23,837 nt of DNA from JBDLID01 sp039715055 (GTDB taxonomy: Bacteria; Desulfobacterota; Desulfobulbia; Desulfobulbales; Desulfocapsaceae). Within the stretch, counting starts at the first letter, position 1. Every line of letters starts with the position of its first letter. Positions 21,118-23,837 of this stretch are shown here, in pieces. Made by a program: the position numbers and the translations under genes. The stretch is taken from positions 1 to 23,837 of the forward strand of contig JBDLID010000039.1 in assembly GCA_039715055.1 (NCBI GenBank), written 5' to 3'. The notes beneath the pieces were generated by a model. That model was not told the origin of the DNA, did no database searches, and was given only the letters and a program-made list of their open reading frames with translations.

Positions 21118-22485
21118 ATGTCTATAACTTTCGGCGGACTTGCAAGCGGTATGGATACCGCGTCTATCGTTGACAGCCTGATAGACCTTGAACGTGCTCC
21201 CATAACCCGCCTGCAGACTGACAAGGCCTGGTTATCAAACAGAGTTGCCGCCTTTCAGGAATTTGACGGAAGGCTCCAGTCATTCCTGCAAAAAGCTGAG
21301 CAACTGGGCGATCTTGATCAGTATCTGCAAAAAAGCTCCTCCAGCTCTTCGGATGATTTCTTTTCCACAACCGTCACCTCCGATGCCCTGGCAGGAGTTA
21401 ACTATGGTGTGGAAGTAAAATCGCTGGCGCTTGTCCAGAAGAGCCACTCGGACAATGGTTTTTCCTCAAAAACAGACCAAATTTTCAATACCGGCAATCT
21501 GCTCCTGACTGTGGATGGGACCGTTCACACCATAGAGATAGGCTCAGAAGAAAACACACTCGTTGGAGTGATGCAGGCAATTAATGATGCGGAACTCGGT
21601 GTAACAGCTTCAGTTATAAATGACGGCTCTGACACCAACCCATACAGACTGACCCTTACCGGAGAAAATACAGCGACAACTTTTTCCGTTGACGGCTCAG
21701 CGCTGGCAGGCACAGAGTCCTTTGGCAATCTTACCGACTATCAAACGGCTACTGCTGCTGAAATTGTTGTGGACGGTATCACAATTACCAGCAGCTCAAA
21801 CACCATAGAAGATGCCATTCCAGGGGTTACCCTGGATCTCAACAAGGCGGAAATCGGCACCATCACCCAGGTCAACATCACAAAAGACAACAGTTTAATC
21901 AGTGCAAATATAAGTGCTTTTGTTGCCGGCTACAACGAGGCGATTTCCTTTATAACCAGCCAGTCCACCATGGGTGATACCGATGGTGGAATACTTGGTG
22001 GGGACTCGGGCCTTAACCACATTAAAGGTCAATTCCAATCAATGCTCACCAACTACACCGACAATGACGGCCCTCTAAAAGCCCTTTCACAACTGGGGCT
22101 TGAGACCCAGAAAAACGGTCTCCTCAGTTTAAACAGTTCAACCCTGACAGAAGCCATTGATGAAAATCTGGACAGCCTTGTCTCATTACTTGCCGGTGAA
22201 GAAGACGGGAATGGTGGGGTAGCTGCAAGTTTTGAAGAGTACCTTAAAGGTTTAACCAATGCATCCACAGGTATTCTTGCCGGAAGAAAGGAAAACATAA
22301 ACACCAATATCGAAAGGATCGACGCCAGAATCGAACAGATGGAAAAACGGTTGGTAAAACGAGAGGAAACGCTCCAGAAACAATTTATGGCCATGGAGCA
22401 GCTGGTCAGTGTCATGAATTCCCAGTCCTCCTTCCTCACTCAACAGATGACTGCCATCAGCAACCTGTGGAACTATAAAAAATGA
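21118..22485 (+). CDS. fliD: Filament cap protein FliD (HAP2)
   Basis: FliD forms the cap at the filament tip that promotes flagellin insertion. The N-terminal signature GGLASGMDTASIVDSLIDLE and the PITRLQTDKAWLS helix are clear. The middle region has the FliD/flagellin-IN-like fold pattern (VDGTVHTIEIGSEENTLVGV and VDGITITSSSNTIEDAIPGV). The C-terminal coiled coil (about 385-455) contains NTNIERIDARIEQMEKRLVK and ends in LTQQMTAISNLWNYKK. At 455 aa the length is normal. The ribosome site GGGA precedes the ATG. Its stop codon overlaps the fliS start (ATGA), so FliS synthesis is coupled to it. Confidence 0.96.
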   Translation: MSITFGGLASGMDTASIVDSLIDLERAPITRLQTDKAWLSNRVAAFQEFDGRLQSFLQKAEQLGDLDQYLQKSSSSSSDDFFSTTVTSDALAGVNYGVEVKSLALVQKSHSDNGFSSKTDQIFNTGNLLLTVDGTVHTIEIGSEENTLVGVMQAINDAELGVTASVINDGSDTNPYRLTLTGENTATTFSVDGSALAGTESFGNLTDYQTATAAEIVVDGITITSSSNTIEDAIPGVTLDLNKAEIGTITQVNITKDNSLISANISAFVAGYNEAISFITSQSTMGDTDGGILGGDSGLNHIKGQFQSMLTNYTDNDGPLKALSQLGLETQKNGLLSLNSSTLTEAIDENLDSLVSLLAGEEDGNGGVAASFEEYLKGLTNASTGILAGRKENINTNIERIDARIEQMEKRLVKREETLQKQFMAMEQLVSVMNSQSSFLTQQMTAISNLWNYKK

Positions 22486-22904
22486 ACGGATACAACCAGT
22501 ACCAGAATAACCAGATAGCCACGGCCTCCCGTGAGCAGATCCTGCTTATGCTCTATGACGGTGCAATCCGGTTCTGCAAACAGGCCAAACTTGCCATTTC
22601 CAACGATGCCATGGCAGATAAAGGGAAATATATAGGCAAGGCAATGGCCATCATTTCAGAGTTTTCCAATTCACTTGACCACCAGGTAGGCGGTGAAATT
22701 GCCGCTAACCTGGACGCTCTGTACAACTATATGCTCAAAGAACTGTCTGACGGCAATGTTAACAACAATCCTGATCGCATTGACACTGTCTGCACCATGC
22801 TCTGTGAACTCAGGGCAACATGGGCAGAGGCCATAGAAATTAACAACTATGACAACAAGGAACCATCTCAAGAGCCTCAACAACTTCAGGTCTCCTCCGT
22901 ATGA
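22482..22904 (+). CDS. fliS: Flagellin export chaperone FliS
   Basis: FliS binds the C-terminus of flagellin in the cytoplasm and prevents premature polymerisation; it can also bind FliW in some species. The 140-aa protein shows the family start YNQYQNNQIATASREQILLM, then LYDGAIRFCKQAKLAI, the ISEFSNSLDHQVGGEIAANL helix and LDALYNYMLKELSDGNVNNN. It overlaps fliD by 4 bases and the next gene by 4 bases (ATGA both times), giving a tightly coupled fliD-fliS-fliT-like unit. Confidence 0.97.
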   Translation: MNGYNQYQNNQIATASREQILLMLYDGAIRFCKQAKLAISNDAMADKGKYIGKAMAIISEFSNSLDHQVGGEIAANLDALYNYMLKELSDGNVNNNPDRIDTVCTMLCELRATWAEAIEINNYDNKEPSQEPQQLQVSSV

Positions 22905-23314
22905 AGATAAAAACCATTGACGAACATCTCGACCATGCAAATCTCGCTTACCAGGAGCTTATCGGTATACTGCAGAAACTGACACAGCTCATGCCAACTC
23001 TTGGACTTGAGGAAATCAACAACTACTGCGCTCTTGTTGAACGAAAACAAAAAGAACTGATTGCCGAAGAAACGGAGCTTGTTGAACTGTTGAAACTGGC
23101 CGACATCGGAGTTCTGTCAAATCCCAGGCTGAAGAGACACCGGCAGCTGCTTGAAAAGACCATCGGCCTCTACGAAATTGTCGCCGAACTTGCAAAGGTG
23201 CAGAGGAATTTTCTTAAAAACGAAATCGTAAAACTTCAGCATGGTCGAAACGGTATCGCCGGCTACAGCAGCCATAAGGTCAAGAGCGGTACAACTTTCC
23301 AAAACAGGTTGTGA
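22901..23314 (+). CDS. FliT-like flagellar export chaperone
   Basis: A 137-aa, almost entirely helical protein with a Lys/Arg-rich disordered tail from about residue 112. Visible helices include HLDHANLAYQELIGILQKLT, EINNYCALVERKQKELIAEE and RHRQLLEKTIGLYEIVAELA. There is no signal peptide or membrane segment. FliT, the FliD chaperone, is poorly conserved in sequence, and this protein could also be described as FlgN-like. The assignment rests on size, helical pattern and its place right after fliS with a 4-base overlap. No terminator follows within 90 bases. Confidence 0.75.
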   Translation: MKIKTIDEHLDHANLAYQELIGILQKLTQLMPTLGLEEINNYCALVERKQKELIAEETELVELLKLADIGVLSNPRLKRHRQLLEKTIGLYEIVAELAKVQRNFLKNEIVKLQHGRNGIAGYSSHKVKSGTTFQNRL

Positions 23315-23381
23315 ACCGTCTGGATTCTGATACCACCCTGCCTTTTCAACCAATTTTCGGCTCAATATGATTAAAGAGTAT

Positions 23382-23403
23382 CTTGAAAAATTAGTATTTC
23401 AGG
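23382..23403 (+). repeat. Second copy of the csrA-leader repeat head
   Basis: CTTGAAAAATTAG (23382-23394) is identical to 12220-12232 and is again followed by ATTTC after a short offset. Here CTTGAAA can pair with TTTCAGG (23397-23403) to form a short hairpin. The remainder of the csrA-leader element is not conserved, so this looks like a decayed or partial copy. Confidence 0.45.
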
Positions 23404-23411
23404 TCAAAGTC

Positions 23412-23505
23412 GAGGCACGAGAAAAATTTTACCACAGGCATATAAATGATATCGGAGTCTCCCTGCCGTCGCTTACCTCCGAGTATCAAATTTTTCTCGT
23501 GCCTC
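23412..23505. repeat. Large palindrome, 18-bp perfect inverted repeat
   Basis: GAGGCACGAGAAAAATTT (23412-23429) and its exact complement (23488-23505) flank 58 bases. Within these, GATATCGGAG (from 23448) pairs with CTCCGAGTATC (to 23487; one bulged G), extending the 3' arm without a break, whereas the 5' arm carries an extra 18-base segment. No T-tract follows on either strand, so it is not a standard terminator. It may be a MITE/REP-type palindrome or an insertion scar. Confidence 0.7.
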
Positions 23506-23594
23506 TATCTTGACGAATATATGAGATATTTTTGTGCCATACCTTGCCGGGCCATGACTTAAATGATAAATTACAAATACTAAATGGAACTATT

Positions 23595-23738
23595 CAGCGT
23601 AAAGCTGGGTGCGTCCCTAAGCAGGGAACTGTAATTGTTCAGCAGGGCCCGCAGTGTGGTCAAACAGGCTGACGAAGCGTACTTGTACTACTCGAGGCGA
23701 CCTGATCGGCCACAATGTGAGTGCTGCCGGGTAGTTAC
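23595..23738 (+). repeat. Multi-hairpin palindromic element upstream of the last gene
   Basis: Three successive foldable units: CAGC/GCTG (23595-23607), TCCCT/AGGGA with loop AAGC (23614-23627), and a long imperfect hairpin in which CCCGCAG (23648-23654) faces CTGCCGGG (23724-23731), TGTGGTC (23655-23661) pairs with GGCCACA (23708-23714), and CAGG (23665-23668) pairs with CCTG (23701-23704). GTAA/TTAC (23631-23634, 23735-23738) closes the base. It is either a dispersed intergenic repeat or a structured leader RNA; no known riboswitch class is recognised. Confidence 0.5.
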
Positions 23739-23780
23739 TAATAAATTTTGTATCCAACCATACTCAGCCAGAGGTTTTCA

Positions 23781-23837
23781 GTGAGCGAGCATGTCAACTT
23801 TCTAAATAGTATCGAAGACAACAAGCCGGTTCGGTGT
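23781..23837 (+). CDS. Start of an unidentified gene (3'-truncated by the window)
   Basis: GTG at 23781 preceded by GAGG (23771-23774, 6-base spacing) opens a frame that runs without a stop to the last base of the window: 19 residues beginning MSEHVNFLNSIEDN. The nearby ATG at 23791 is in another frame and stops after four codons, which favours the GTG. The fragment is too short to assign. Position after the fliD-fliS-fliT-like unit is compatible with a further flagellar or motility-control gene, but nothing in the residues proves it. Confidence 0.5.
   Translation, partial: MSEHVNFLNSIEDNKPVRC

Noticed and set aside
23315..23780. Checked for a CRISPR array because of repeated palindromes
   Set aside because: No regularly spaced direct repeats with unique spacers; the structures are single inverted repeats.

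Overview
The window is a nearly uninterrupted flagellar locus with every recognisable gene on the + strand. The gene set suggests a Gram-negative, polarly flagellated bacterium of the former Deltaproteobacteria (Desulfobacterota, possibly Desulfobulbales-like). The reasons are FlhF/FlhG next to fliA, L- and P-ring genes flgH and flgI (so an outer membrane), a rod-binding-only FlgJ, and a csrA-fliW pair downstream of flgL. The taxonomic placement is inference from gene content and order.

Layout: (1) 1-3228: flhF (5' end cut by the window), flhG, fliA and a membrane-anchored coiled-coil gene in the position of Bacillus swrB. (2) 3372-8193: flgF, flgG, flgA, flgH, flgI, flgJ (distal rod, P- and L-rings), preceded by a candidate sigma-28 promoter. 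(3) 8401-12154: a conserved-looking unknown gene, flgM, flgN, flgK, flgL, again behind a sigma-28-like promoter. (4) 12293-12953: csrA-fliW. (5) 13243-16361: a hybrid histidine kinase and a REC-PAS-cysteine-motif protein, a sensory insertion in the flagellar locus. (6) 16362-17398: a twin-hairpin element ending in a terminator, repeats and a 118-codon orphan gene. (7) 17399-20663: two flagellin genes, each with its own sigma-28 promoter, separated by a 19-bp terminator. (8) 20736-23314: flaG, fliD, fliS and a fliT-like gene. (9) 23315-23837: palindrome-rich non-coding DNA, then the first 19 codons of an unidentified GTG-start gene.

Together the genes make a late-flagellar control circuit. FlhF/FlhG set flagellar position and number. 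FliA (sigma-28) and its anti-sigma FlgM set timing. FlgN, FliS and the FliT-like protein chaperone exported subunits. CsrA/FliW tie flagellin translation to flagellin level. The best new signal is in the leader of the second flagellin gene: two perfect small hairpins present GGA in their loops, one matching the high-affinity CsrA hairpin design and the other holding the Shine-Dalgarno sequence. The first flagellin leader lacks equivalent hairpins, which suggests the two flagellins are controlled differently. Other notable points are a hybrid kinase whose receiver has Ser in place of the phospho-accepting Asp, a swrB-like gene outside Firmicutes, polyproline runs in both hook-filament junction proteins, and several palindromic elements, one apparently present in two copies (csrA leader and downstream of fliT).
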